Below are positions 7,135 to 14,440 of a DNA stretch of 26,664 nt, in pieces. The notes under the pieces were generated by a model, which saw nothing but the letters and a program-made list of their open reading frames with translations, was not told the DNA's origin and did no database searches. Position 1 is the stretch's first letter, and the number at the start of each line of letters is the position of its first letter. This stretch comes from Actinomycetota bacterium (GTDB taxonomy: Bacteria > Actinomycetota > Thermoleophilia > Solirubrobacterales > Solirubrobacteraceae). The stretch lies in contig SYBY01000073.1 of NCBI GenBank assembly GCA_005788585.1, positions 1-26,664 on the forward strand, written 5' to 3'. Both the position numbers and the translations under genes were made by a program.

Positions 7135-7178
7135 GTGGACAGGGGTGGACAGCCGTGAAACAGACCCGCTAGAACTTC

Positions 7179-7553
7179 ATGCGGATCAGGATGAGCAGCT
7201 CGGAGTCCATCGGGTTCGTCACGGCTGTGCACATGCACGACGGGCCGATCGCTGTCGTCGAGGTCGTCGGCGAGGTCGACGTCTTCGCCGCGCCGAACCT
7301 GCGCGCCGTGCTGGAACCGCTGCTCGAAGAGGATGTCGACGTCTGCCTCGACCTCACGGCCGCGCCGTTCCTGGACACGACCGCGCTCTCGGTCCTCCTG
7401 TACGCGCGGCGCCACGTGCGGGATCGAGGGGGCCAGTTCGTCCTGGCGGGCGCGGGCACGATCGCGGCGGCGTCCCTCGACCAGGCAGGGCTCGGCGAGC
7501 TGCTGCCGCGCTACCCGCACGTCCAGGCGGCGCTCGCGGCCCTGCGCGGCTGA
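7179..7553 (+). CDS. STAS-domain anti-sigma factor antagonist
   Basis: A 124-residue protein covering one STAS domain. The landmark strand and phosphorylation loop read LDLTAAPFLDTTALSVLL; in SpoIIAA/RsbV the residue after the Asp is the Ser phosphorylated by the anti-sigma kinase, and here it is Thr67, still phosphorylatable. Such proteins free a SigB-type factor by binding its anti-sigma partner when unphosphorylated. Divergence from a SigB/SigF-class gene makes it a likely part of that switch. The start is uncertain: the ATG at 7179 gives full length, another in-frame ATG lies at 7191, and neither has a good ribosome-binding site. The MerR-type regulator begins 32 bases downstream. Confidence 0.88.
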   Translation: MRIRMSSSESIGFVTAVHMHDGPIAVVEVVGEVDVFAAPNLRAVLEPLLEEDVDVCLDLTAAPFLDTTALSVLLYARRHVRDRGGQFVLAGAGTIAAASLDQAGLGELLPRYPHVQAALAALRG

Positions 7554-7585
7554 CACGATTACGAGACGCGGAGCGGGGTAGCACC

Positions 7586-8680
7586 ATGGGTGCGATGTCT
7601 GCCCCGACGCTCAGCGCCTCTGAGTTCGCGATCGTGACCGGGATGACCCGGGACCGCCTGCGGACCTGGGAGCGCCGGTTTGGCTGGCCCAGCCCCGAGC
7701 GGGCCGGCGGCGGCGCGCGCCGGTACCGCACCGAGGATGCCGCGCGGGTCGTCGCCGTGCGACGCCTGCAGGAGATCGGCATGCCGCTCGACCGAGCGAT
7801 CGACCAGCGGTCCGACCCGCCCACCGGCTCCGTGGGGGCGTCGACCTGGCGCAATCTCGTCGACGAGCTCCCGTTCGGCGTCGTCCTGCTGTCCGGCCCG
7901 GTGCCCCTGACCGTCGAGTTCGCCAACGCGGTGCTCCGGGCACGGCCCGACGGCCCGCGCGCCGGCGACGCCCTCGACGATGTCGCGCCGTGGTTCCAGG
8001 GCGACGACGCCGAGGAGCTGCAGAGCTTCTTCACGTCCGATGCCCGTGTGGCGCGCGTCACGCACCCGGACTGGGCCGCGGGTCACGCCCGCCCGGCTCA
8101 GTCACTCGCCGTGCAGGTGCGGCAGATCGCGCGCAGCCGCCCGCTGGTCGCGCTCATCGGGATGGACGCCGGCGGCGCGCGCCGGTCGGAGGCCGCGCGT
8201 GCGGCCCTGCGCCACGAACGCGGCCGTCTGCACGATCAGGACGAGGTCCAGCGCCTGTGGGCGACGGCGACACGTGACGTCGCGGTGTCCACCGCCACGC
8301 CGGGCATGCGTGGCCTGCGGTCCGGGCTGCATGTCCTGAGGCGGCGCCTCGACGCGCTGGACGCTGCGGTCTACCTCGTCGACGACGGCGCGACGGCGCT
8401 GGTGACCAGCCTGCGGGGGCGCTTCGCGCAGATCGGCGCGGAGGACGTGCCGGACGACGTCCAGTTCGGTGCCGTCAGCCGCGCCGTCTGGCTGCCCGCG
8501 CGGTCGGCGACCGGTCTCGGGGCGCCCGACGGTGCGGGCCTCCTGCTCGCCGGCGCGCCACGTGCCGCGCGCAGCCACGCCGTGATCGGCATCGCATTGC
8601 AGAGCGCGCCCGAGCTGACCCCCTCGGCTCGGGAGCTGTTCGAGACGGGCGCGCACCTCGTCGCTCGCGCCGTGCCCTGA
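7586..8680 (+). CDS. MerR-type regulator with PAS/GAF-like sensor region
   Basis: A 364-residue regulator. Residues about 9-72 are a MerR-type winged helix (SEFAIVTGMTRDRLRTWERRF, given as its two halves SEFAIVTGMT and RDRLRTWERRF, then YRTEDAARVVAVRRLQEIG). Instead of a short coiled coil and metal site, it continues with a PAS-like block (LPFGVVLLSGPVPLTVEFAN, about 95-200), a charged linker helix, and a GAF-like C-terminal domain (from about 230: LHVLRRRLDALDAAVYLVDDG). This suggests a cytoplasmic sensor of a small molecule, redox state or light; there is no cluster of cysteines for metal binding. It follows the STAS gene by 32 bases. A weak stress-type promoter (GATT-N15-GGGTAG, 7557-7581) may serve it. 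The ATG at 7586 is preferred; 7595 is an alternative. Confidence 0.8.
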   Translation: MGAMSAPTLSASEFAIVTGMTRDRLRTWERRFGWPSPERAGGGARRYRTEDAARVVAVRRLQEIGMPLDRAIDQRSDPPTGSVGASTWRNLVDELPFGVVLLSGPVPLTVEFANAVLRARPDGPRAGDALDDVAPWFQGDDAEELQSFFTSDARVARVTHPDWAAGHARPAQSLAVQVRQIARSRPLVALIGMDAGGARRSEAARAALRHERGRLHDQDEVQRLWATATRDVAVSTATPGMRGLRSGLHVLRRRLDALDAAVYLVDDGATALVTSLRGRFAQIGAEDVPDDVQFGAVSRAVWLPARSATGLGAPDGAGLLLAGAPRAARSHAVIGIALQSAPELTPSARELFETGAHLVARAVP

Positions 8681-8688
8681 CGGTGCGT

Positions 8689-8713
8689 GTTTCGGGCGGT
8701 CGGGCCTGGGTAC
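8689..8713 (+). promoter_or_regulatory. SigB/SigF-type promoter of the CBS/ADH unit
   Basis: GTTT (8689-8692), a 15-base spacer, then GGGTAC (8708-8713), a full match to the stress-sigma consensus. It begins eight bases after the MerR-type gene stops and would give a leader of about 25 bases containing the AGGAGG site before the ATG at 8747. Confidence 0.72.
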
Positions 8714-8746
8714 CGACCGGGTGTCCCCACCCGAACAGGAGGACCC

Positions 8747-9166
8747 ATGACCCAGACCGCACAGGACGTCATGACCCGCGCTCCCGAGACAGTCGCCCCG
8801 GAAGCGCCGCTCACCGAGATCGCGGCGATCATGCGCGACGCAGGCACCGGGATGGTGCCGGTCACGGAAGGCGACAAGCTCTGTGGCGTGGTCACAGATC
8901 GCGACATCGTCATCCGGGCCATCGCCGACGGCCTCACGCCCGACACGTGCTCGGCGCGCGATGTCTGGACCGACACGCCCCTGACCGCCGCGCCCGGTGA
9001 CGACGTCGGCGACGTCGTGCGTCTCATGCGCGACGCCGACGTGCGCCGCATCCCGGTGGTCGACGGTGCTCGTGTCGTGGGCGTGATCTCGCTCGGCGAC
9101 CTTGCGAGGGAGCGCGACCCGCGCTCGGTGCTCGCGGACATCAGCTCCGCGCCGGCGGACCGCTGA
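8747..9166 (+). CDS. Tandem CBS-domain protein
   Basis: A 139-residue protein made of two CBS motifs and nothing else. CBS1 spans about 6-60 (AQDVMTRAPETVAPEAPLTE ... GVVTDRDIVIRAIA) and CBS2 about 70-125 (ARDVWTDTPLTAAPGDDVGD ... RIPVVDGARVVGVISLGDLA). Paired CBS domains bind adenine nucleotides or NAD-type ligands and modulate partner proteins; stand-alone members are common stress or dormancy proteins in actinobacteria. AGGAGG at 8737-8742 precedes the ATG by four bases, a little short but clear. The gene follows a stress-type promoter and ends three bases before the alcohol dehydrogenase, so they are probably co-transcribed. Confidence 0.92.
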   Translation: MTQTAQDVMTRAPETVAPEAPLTEIAAIMRDAGTGMVPVTEGDKLCGVVTDRDIVIRAIADGLTPDTCSARDVWTDTPLTAAPGDDVGDVVRLMRDADVRRIPVVDGARVVGVISLGDLARERDPRSVLADISSAPADR

Positions 9167-9169
9167 GCC

Positions 9170-10345
9170 ATGCGCGCTCTCACCTGGCACGGCAAGCGCG
9201 ACGTCCGCGTCGACACCCATCCCGACCCCGCCGTCGAGGAGCCGACGGACGCCATCATCCGCGTCACGTCATCCGGCATCTGCGGCTCGGACCTGCACCT
9301 CTACGAGGTCCTGGGCCCCTACCTCGACGCGGGCGACATCCTCGGGCACGAGCCGATGGGCATCGTCGAGGAGGTCGGGTCCGAGGTGCGTGACCTGGTC
9401 CCCGGCGATCGCGTCGTGGTGCCCTTCAACATCTCCTGCGGGCACTGCGACCCGTGCGCGACGGGGCTGCAGTCCCAGTGCGACACCACCCGGGTCGACG
9501 GTCAGGGCGCCGCGCTCTTCGGCTACACCAAGCTGTACGGCCAGGTGCCCGGCGGCCAGGCCGAGCTGCTCCGCGTGCCGCAGGCGCAGTACGGCCCGAT
9601 CAAGGTCCCGCACGGCCCGCCCGACGACCGCTTCGTCTACCTGTCCGACGTCCTGCCAACGGCGTGGCAGGGGGTGCGGTACGCCGACGTGCACGAAGGC
9701 GACACCCTCGTCGTCCTCGGCCTCGGGCCGATCGGGGACATGGCGTGCCGTGTCGCCCAGCTCGAGGGCACGCGATGCATCGGGATCGACCTCGTGCCCG
9801 AGCGCCTTGCCCGCGCCCGGTCGCGCGGGGTGGAGACCATCGATCTCGCAGACGACGGCATCGACGTGGTGGACGCGGTGATGCAGCTCACCGGAGGCCG
9901 CGGCGCGGACGCCGTGATCGACGCGGTCGGCATGGAGGCACACGGCGCGCCCGTGGGCAAGCTCGCGCAGACGCTGGCGGGCCTGCTGCCGGACACCCTG
10001 GCGGCCAAGCTCCAGGAGAGCGCGGGCATCGACCGTCTGAGCGCGCTGCACCTTGCGGTGGAGCTCGTACGGCGGGGCGGCACGATCTCGCTCCTCGGCG
10101 TGTACGGCGGCAACGCCGACCCGATGCCGATGATGACGATGTTCGACAAGCAGGTGCAGCTGCGGATGGGCCAAGCCAACGTCCGCCGGTGGACCGACGA
10201 CATCCTGCCGCTGCTCACCGAAGGCGACCGGCTGGGCGTCGACGACTTCGCCACGCACCGCGTGACGCTCGAGGACGCACCCGCCGCCTACGAGATGTTC
10301 CAGGAGAAGGCCGACGGCGCGGTGAAGGTGCTCATCCAGCCGTGA
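9170..10345 (+). CDS. Zinc-dependent alcohol dehydrogenase (formaldehyde-dehydrogenase-like)
   Basis: A 391-residue MDR-family dehydrogenase, cytoplasmic and probably NAD-dependent. The catalytic zinc set begins with Cys38 (GICGSDLH) and His60-Glu61 (GHEPMG). Four structural-zinc cysteines are intact at 90, 93, 96 and 104 (CGHCDPCATGLQSQC). The coenzyme-binding turn is VLGLGPIGDMA. Length and the insertion around 265-285 resemble the glutathione-independent formaldehyde-dehydrogenase-like or threonine-dehydrogenase-like branch; the true substrate cannot be read from sequence. Three bases separate it from the CBS gene, and its last 14 bases overlap the convergent HAD gene. Expression probably comes from the stress-type promoter at 8689. 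Confidence 0.9.
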   Translation: MRALTWHGKRDVRVDTHPDPAVEEPTDAIIRVTSSGICGSDLHLYEVLGPYLDAGDILGHEPMGIVEEVGSEVRDLVPGDRVVVPFNISCGHCDPCATGLQSQCDTTRVDGQGAALFGYTKLYGQVPGGQAELLRVPQAQYGPIKVPHGPPDDRFVYLSDVLPTAWQGVRYADVHEGDTLVVLGLGPIGDMACRVAQLEGTRCIGIDLVPERLARARSRGVETIDLADDGIDVVDAVMQLTGGRGADAVIDAVGMEAHGAPVGKLAQTLAGLLPDTLAAKLQESAGIDRLSALHLAVELVRRGGTISLLGVYGGNADPMPMMTMFDKQVQLRMGQANVRRWTDDILPLLTEGDRLGVDDFATHRVTLEDAPAAYEMFQEKADGAVKVLIQP

Positions 10346-10997
10346 GCGCGCCGAACGGCGACGAGCGGTCCAGGACCTCGAGCAGCGCGGCGGGGTCGTC
10401 GTGGACCGCCGCCGCCCCCGCGGCGCGAAGTTCGTCCTCCCCGAAGCCGCCGCACAGCAGCGTGATGGTGGGAATCCCGGCACGTGCGGCGGCGCGCACG
10501 TCCCACACGGTGTCGCCGACCATCACCGCGTCGCGCGTCCCGGCCCGCTCCAGCGCGGCGTCGACGAGGTCGGGCTCGGGCTTGGTCTGCTCGACGTCCG
10601 CGGACGTCGTCCATGCGTGGACGACGTCGCGCGCGTCGAGCAGGTCGAGATAGTGGTCGACCTCGTCCGCTTTGGCCGAGCTGGCGAGCACCACCGTCAG
10701 GTCGCGATCTCGTAGCGCGACCAGCAGGTCGCGCGCGCCCGGCAGCGGCCGCACCTCATCGATCAGCTCCGCGTACGCGGCGGCTTCGTCGTCGCGGATG
10801 GCATCGCCGACGCGGGCGTCGTGCTCCGGTCCGATCAGGTGACCGACGAGCTGATCCCCGCCCATCCCGATCGCCCGGTGCACGCGCCAGGCCGGCACCT
10901 CGTGTCCGTGGGCGTTGAACGCGCGTTGCCACGCGAGGGTGTGCTGGTAGTTCGTGTCGACGAGCGTTCCGTCGATGTCGACGATGGCGGCGGGCAT
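10332..10997 (-). CDS. HAD-superfamily phosphatase
   Basis: A 221-residue HAD hydrolase with an alpha-helical cap, like phosphoglycolate phosphatase or beta-phosphoglucomutase relatives. Motif I is DIDGTLVDTN (nucleophile Asp7, acid Asp9), motif II is LASSAKAD, motif III is the Lys of KPEPD, and motif IV is GDTVWDV. All catalytic residues are present. The substrate is unknown. The ATG at 10997 has no clear ribosome-binding site, but lies nine bases after a GGGTAC box on the same strand, consistent with a leaderless stress-induced transcript. It is convergent with the alcohol dehydrogenase, overlapping its end by 14 bases. Confidence 0.9.
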   Translation of the reverse strand: MPAAIVDIDGTLVDTNYQHTLAWQRAFNAHGHEVPAWRVHRAIGMGGDQLVGHLIGPEHDARVGDAIRDDEAAAYAELIDEVRPLPGARDLLVALRDRDLTVVLASSAKADEVDHYLDLLDARDVVHAWTTSADVEQTKPEPDLVDAALERAGTRDAVMVGDTVWDVRAAARAGIPTITLLCGGFGEDELRAAGAAAVHDDPAALLEVLDRSSPFGALTAG

Positions 10998-11006
10998 GCG
11001 CGTCCG

Positions 11007-11033
11007 GTACCCGCTGGCCGGCGGCGGGCAACC
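11007..11033 (-). promoter_or_regulatory. SigB/SigF-type promoter of the HAD gene
   Basis: On the minus strand GGTTG (11033-11029), 16 bases, then GGGTAC (11012-11007). The -35 box differs from GTTT in its last base, a variant seen in mycobacterial SigF sites. The -10 box ends nine bases before the ATG, exactly as for the gene at 1498. Confidence 0.6.
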
Positions 11034-11093
11034 TGGGTGTCGCCCGCGGCCCGATCGGGCAGTCCGGAAGGGTCACGACGAAAGGTGTCCGCC

Positions 11094-11327
11094 ATGAATC
11101 CCCTGCCGCTGGCCGAGGTGCCCGATCCCTCTCCGCAGCACGAAGTGCCGCCCGGGGCGCCTGACGGCCCGGAGGTCGAACCGGGGTCCGATCCGACGGT
11201 CCCGTCCGAGCCGGCCTCGGAGCCGGACTACGAGCCCGCGCCCGAGGGCCCGGAGCCGGAGCAGCCGCCGGAGAACCCGGAGCTGCCGACCGAGCCGTAC
11301 GCGCCACCCCCGTCTGCCCTGGTCTGA
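11094..11327 (+). CDS. Proline/glutamate-rich acidic small protein
   Basis: A 77-residue low-complexity protein: 26 prolines, 17 Asp/Glu and no Lys or Arg, with repeated PE/EP dipeptides along its length. It should be fully disordered and strongly negative; there is no signal peptide or membrane segment. AAAGG at 11081-11085 sits about eight bases before the ATG, and the reading frame ends only five bases before the DUF1360 gene, which supports a real gene leading this operon. Similar P/E-rich peptides may act as spacers, cation buffers or scaffolds, but nothing specific can be claimed. Confidence 0.65.
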   Translation: MNPLPLAEVPDPSPQHEVPPGAPDGPEVEPGSDPTVPSEPASEPDYEPAPEGPEPEQPPENPELPTEPYAPPPSALV

Positions 11328-11332
11328 ACCCG

Positions 11333-11833
11333 GTGTCCGCTGCCGAGGACACCACGTCGTTCGATGCAGAGCGCCCACTGGGGGCCTATGCCCTGCTGGC
11401 GGGCGCCTACGTGGGCCTGCTCGGCGGCGTCGTGGCGGCCGCCCGGCGCCGGGACCTCCTCCTCGACCGCGTCGACGCCGGCGATCTCGCCTTGCTGGCG
11501 ATCGGCGCCCACCGCCTGAGCCGCATGCTCTCGCGCGAGAAGGTCTCACGTCCGCTGCGCAGGCCGTTCACGCGGGTCGACCCCGACGCGCCGAGCCCTC
11601 CGGGGGAGCTGGCCGAGGACGTGCGTCCCGGCCAGACCCCGCTGCGACGCGCGGTGGCGGACCTGCTGACCTGCACGATCTGCATGGATCAGTGGACCGC
11701 GACGGCCTTCACCGCGGGCTATCTCGCTGCGCCGCGCGCCACGCGGACCGTCGCCACCGTGCTCGCGGTGCGATCCGGCGCCGATGCGCTGCAGCTCGGG
11801 CACGCGCGGATGGTGAGGGAGGCGCGCCGGTGA
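11333..11833 (+). CDS. DUF1360 family membrane protein
   Basis: A 166-residue protein of the DUF1360 family. A hydrophobic helix spans about 17-37, a second weaker one about 48-60, and near 112-128 is the family hallmark, LLTC-x2-C followed by a tryptophan (LLTCTICMDQWTATAF; Cys114, Cys117, Trp121), leading into a hydrophobic stretch. The two cysteines may form a redox pair or metal site; the family has no established function and includes sporulation- and cell-envelope-associated proteins. The start is GTG at 11333, five bases after the acidic-peptide stop, and the end overlaps the DUF6328 start (GTGA). Translational coupling within the operon is likely. Confidence 0.82.
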   Translation: MSAAEDTTSFDAERPLGAYALLAGAYVGLLGGVVAAARRRDLLLDRVDAGDLALLAIGAHRLSRMLSREKVSRPLRRPFTRVDPDAPSPPGELAEDVRPGQTPLRRAVADLLTCTICMDQWTATAFTAGYLAAPRATRTVATVLAVRSGADALQLGHARMVREARR

Positions 11834-12318
11834 CGACCGCGGACGTGGTCCCGGGGCGAGAGGAGGAGTCCGCGCACGAGCGCCTGAACCGCAACCTCGA
11901 CGACGTCCTCAACGAGATCCGCGTGGCGATGCCGGGGGTGCAGGTGCTCTTCGGCTTTCTGCTCGCCGTGCCGTTCCAGGACCGCTTCGAGGAGGTGACG
12001 AGCTTCCAGCGCGGCGTGTACTTCGCGACGCTGCTGTGCGCGGGTGCCGCCACGGCCTGCTTCATCGCGCCGACGGCGTACCACCGCCTCCTGTTCCGCC
12101 AGGGCGAGAAGGAACGTCTCGTGTTCTTCGCCACCCGTGCGGCGATCGCCGGTCTGGCGCTGCTGGCACTCGCGATGAGCGGCGCGGTCCTCCTCGTCTC
12201 CGACGTCCTGTTCGGAGGCCTGGCGTCCGCCGCCGCCGGCGGGGGCATGCTGGGGCTGTACGTTCTGCTGTGGTTCTCTCTTCCGCTGCGACGACGGGCC
12301 ACCGAGGAACGCCGATGA
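11830..12318 (+). CDS. DUF6328 family four-helix membrane protein
   Basis: A 162-residue membrane protein with the DUF6328 signature NEIRVAMPGVQVLFGFLLAV at about 30-49, followed by PF and a conserved aPtayHRllFR element after the second helix. About four membrane helices: 38-55, 64-88, 104-130 and 133-153. Function unknown; the family is widespread in actinobacteria. The GTG at 11830 overlaps the preceding stop (GTGA), and the gene's own TGA overlaps the ANTAR start (ATGA), so the three genes form a tightly coupled unit. Two membrane proteins of unknown function joined to an RNA-binding regulator is the notable context. Confidence 0.82.
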   Translation: MTTADVVPGREEESAHERLNRNLDDVLNEIRVAMPGVQVLFGFLLAVPFQDRFEEVTSFQRGVYFATLLCAGAATACFIAPTAYHRLLFRQGEKERLVFFATRAAIAGLALLALAMSGAVLLVSDVLFGGLASAAAGGGMLGLYVLLWFSLPLRRRATEERR

Positions 12319-12893
12319 TCCCTTCACGCTTTCGCGTCACCCTTGCCGACGAAGACCGCGACGCACTCGCGAGCCTGGCGGCGCGGCTCGAGGCCCTCGG
12401 GCACGACGTCACGGGTATGGCGGTGTCGGTTGCCGAGGGCATTCGGGACATCGTGGAGACCGACCCGGAACTCGCGATCGTGATCCTCCACGAGAGCGAC
12501 GAGCATGCGCTGGATCTCATCGAGGAGCTGGGTGAGGCGCTGAGCGGCCCTGTGGTCGTCCTTCTGGACGACCCGAGTGCCCGGTTCCTCGCGTCGGCGG
12601 CGGATCGTGGCATCTCGGCGTTCTCGTCCTCGCCCGACGACGAGGAGCTCCAGGGTGCGCTGGAGGTCGCCGTGCGCCTGCACGGGCAACGTGTCGAACT
12701 CGAGGCGCGCATCGACACGCTGACGCACGCCCTGGAGAACCGGGCGGTCCGCGAGCAGGCCAAGGGCGTGCTCATGGAGCGCGAGGGGCTGACGGCGGAG
12801 GCCGCGGATGCGCAGTTGCGCGAGCGCGCGAAAGAGGCCGGCCGGCGGGTGTCCGCGTCGGCGGAGGAGGTCCTGCGCTCGGTCGGGCGCTGA
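12315..12893 (+). CDS. ANTAR-domain response regulator with degenerate receiver
   Basis: A 192-residue protein: a CheY-like N-terminal domain (about 5-120) and a C-terminal ANTAR domain (about 131-190; ENRAVREQAKGVLMEREGLT is its core, followed by the EAA-xx-LRERAKEAG helix). ANTAR domains bind paired hairpins in nascent RNA and prevent termination. The receiver keeps acidic residues at Asp12/Glu13/Asp14, but the end of strand 3 reads ILHESDE, with His59/Glu60 where the phospho-acceptor Asp should be, and the conserved Lys near 105 is Ser. It is therefore unlikely to be switched by ordinary phosphorylation. Its ATG overlaps the DUF6328 stop. No sensor kinase is nearby. Confidence 0.88.
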   Translation: MIPSRFRVTLADEDRDALASLAARLEALGHDVTGMAVSVAEGIRDIVETDPELAIVILHESDEHALDLIEELGEALSGPVVVLLDDPSARFLASAADRGISAFSSSPDDEELQGALEVAVRLHGQRVELEARIDTLTHALENRAVREQAKGVLMEREGLTAEAADAQLRERAKEAGRRVSASAEEVLRSVGR

Positions 12894-12910
12894 GACCCGT
12901 CACGCGCATT

Positions 12911-12928
12911 GCTACCGACCGGTAACAT
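12911..12928 (+). promoter_or_regulatory. Palindromic operator overlapping the monooxygenase -10 box
   Basis: TACCG-AC-CGGTA (12913-12924) is a perfect inverted repeat, extending to GCTACCG/CGGTAAC with one mismatch; this form is common for TetR-family sites in actinobacteria. The -10-like TAACAT (12923-12928) overlaps its right arm and ends six bases before the ATG at 12935. A dimeric repressor here would block the promoter. Confidence 0.6.
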
Positions 12929-12934
12929 CGCGGC

Positions 12935-14440
12935 ATGACCTCCGAGCACCTCGATGTGCTGATCGTCGGCGCCGGGCTCTCCGGCATCGGCGCCGGCGTG
13001 CACCTGCAGCAGCGTCGCCCCGGGACGACGTACGCGATCCTCGAGGCTCGCGACACCATCGGCGGCACGTGGGACCTCTTCCGCTACCCCGGCAGTCGCT
13101 CGGACAGCGACATGCACACCCTCGGGTACGACTTCCGCCCGTGGACCGACGCCAAGGCGATCGCGGACGGTCCGTCGATCCTGCGCTACGTCCAGGACAC
13201 CGCGCGCGAGCACGGGATCGACCGCCGGATCCGGTTCGGCCACAAGGTCGTCTCGGCGTCCTGGTCGACGCCGGACGCCCGCTGGGACGTCGAGGCCGAG
13301 CGCACTGACACCGGCGAGCGCGTGCGGTTCACCTGCGGCTTCCTGTCCCTGTGCAGCGGCTACTACCGCTACGACGAGGGCTACACCCCGGAGTTCCCCG
13401 GGCGCGAGCGGTTCGCGGGGACGGTCGTCCACCCGCAGCACTGGCCGGAGGACCTCGACTACGCGGGCAAGAAGGTCATCGTGATCGGCAGCGGGGCGAC
13501 GGCGATGACACTCGTCCCGGCGCTGGCCAAGGGCGGCGCCGCGCACGTCACGATGCTCCAGCGGTCGCCGACGTACGTCGTGTCGCTCCCGGCGAAGGAC
13601 CCGGTGGCGAACGGCCTGAAGCGCGTGCTGCCGGCGCGGACGGCGTACGGGATCGTGCGCTGGAAGAACGTCGGGATGCAGACGGCCAACTTCCAGTTCG
13701 CCCGCCGCCGGCCCGCGGCGATGAAGCGGCTGCTGAAGTTCGGCGTGAAGATGCGCCTGCCCAAGGGCTACGACGTCGACACGCACTTCACGCCCACCTA
13801 CAACCCGTGGGATCAGCGCCTGTGCCTGGTGCCCGACGCTGACCTGTTCAAGGCGATCCGCCGCGAGACGGCGTCCGTGGTCACCGACCGCATCGCGACG
13901 TTCACCGAGCGCGGCATCGCGCTGGAGTCCGGCCGCGAGCTCGAGGCCGACATCATCGTGACCGCGACCGGCCTGAACCTGCTCGCGTTCGGCGGCATCG
14001 AGCTGACGGTCGACGGCGAGACGATCGATGTCCCGAAGCGCATGACCTACAAGGGCATGATGCTCGAGGGCGTCCCGAACCTCGCCTTCGCGATCGGCTA
14101 CACGAACGCGTCCTGGACGCTGAAGTGCGACCTGACGTCTGCGTACCTGTGCCGGATGCTCGACCACCTCGACGCCCACGGCCACGCGTGGATCCGCCCG
14201 GAGAACGCGGACCCGGACGTGACCGAGGAGCCGATGCTCGACTTCACCGCGGGCTACGTCCTGCGCGCGCTCGACCAGTTCCCGCAGCAGGGATCGAAGG
14301 CGCCGTGGAAGATGCGGATGAGCTACGCCCACGACGTCGTCGCGCTCCGGCGCGGCGCGGTCGACGACGGCGCGGTCGTCTTCGGCGGCACACGCGCCGC
14401 GGCGGGCGCGCCGGCTCGGGTGGGCGCGCCTACGGGCTGA
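12935..14440 (+). CDS. EthA-like flavin-dependent Baeyer-Villiger monooxygenase
   Basis: A 501-residue class B flavoprotein monooxygenase. FAD-binding GAGLSG is at 12-17, NADPH-binding GSGATA near 185, and between them the Baeyer-Villiger fingerprint FAGTVVHPQHWP (160-171). Long stretches agree, as I remember it, with Mycobacterium EthA: GGTWDLFRYPGSRSDSDMHT, RSPTYVVSLPAKD, YNPWDQRLCLVPDADLF, MTYKGMMLEGVPN and GYTNASWTLK. EthA inserts oxygen into ketones and activates thioamide prodrugs; the natural substrate may be a long-chain ketone. The ATG at 12935 sits six bases after a -10-like box, implying a leaderless mRNA. No EthR-like repressor is adjacent. Its last 11 bases overlap the convergent antiporter gene. 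Confidence 0.92.
   Translation: MTSEHLDVLIVGAGLSGIGAGVHLQQRRPGTTYAILEARDTIGGTWDLFRYPGSRSDSDMHTLGYDFRPWTDAKAIADGPSILRYVQDTAREHGIDRRIRFGHKVVSASWSTPDARWDVEAERTDTGERVRFTCGFLSLCSGYYRYDEGYTPEFPGRERFAGTVVHPQHWPEDLDYAGKKVIVIGSGATAMTLVPALAKGGAAHVTMLQRSPTYVVSLPAKDPVANGLKRVLPARTAYGIVRWKNVGMQTANFQFARRRPAAMKRLLKFGVKMRLPKGYDVDTHFTPTYNPWDQRLCLVPDADLFKAIRRETASVVTDRIATFTERGIALESGRELEADIIVTATGLNLLAFGGIELTVDGETIDVPKRMTYKGMMLEGVPNLAFAIGYTNASWTLKCDLTSAYLCRMLDHLDAHGHAWIRPENADPDVTEEPMLDFTAGYVLRALDQFPQQGSKAPWKMRMSYAHDVVALRRGAVDDGAVVFGGTRAAAGAPARVGAPTG

Noticed and set aside
6023..7585. Upstream extension of the MerR-type frame through the sigma and STAS genes
   Set aside because: The frame merely stays open; the winged helix begins right after the ATG at 7586 and upstream residues are shadow sequence.
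12407..12416. A GGGTAT hexamer inside the ANTAR gene as a stress promoter
   Set aside because: No G-TT box lies 14-17 bases upstream and no gene starts just downstream.
12062..14332. A 756-codon minus-strand open frame opposite the EthA-like and ANTAR genes
   Set aside because: Explained by strong G/C third-position bias of the plus-strand genes; its translation is R/H/G-rich with no motifs, while the plus strand has full monooxygenase signatures.
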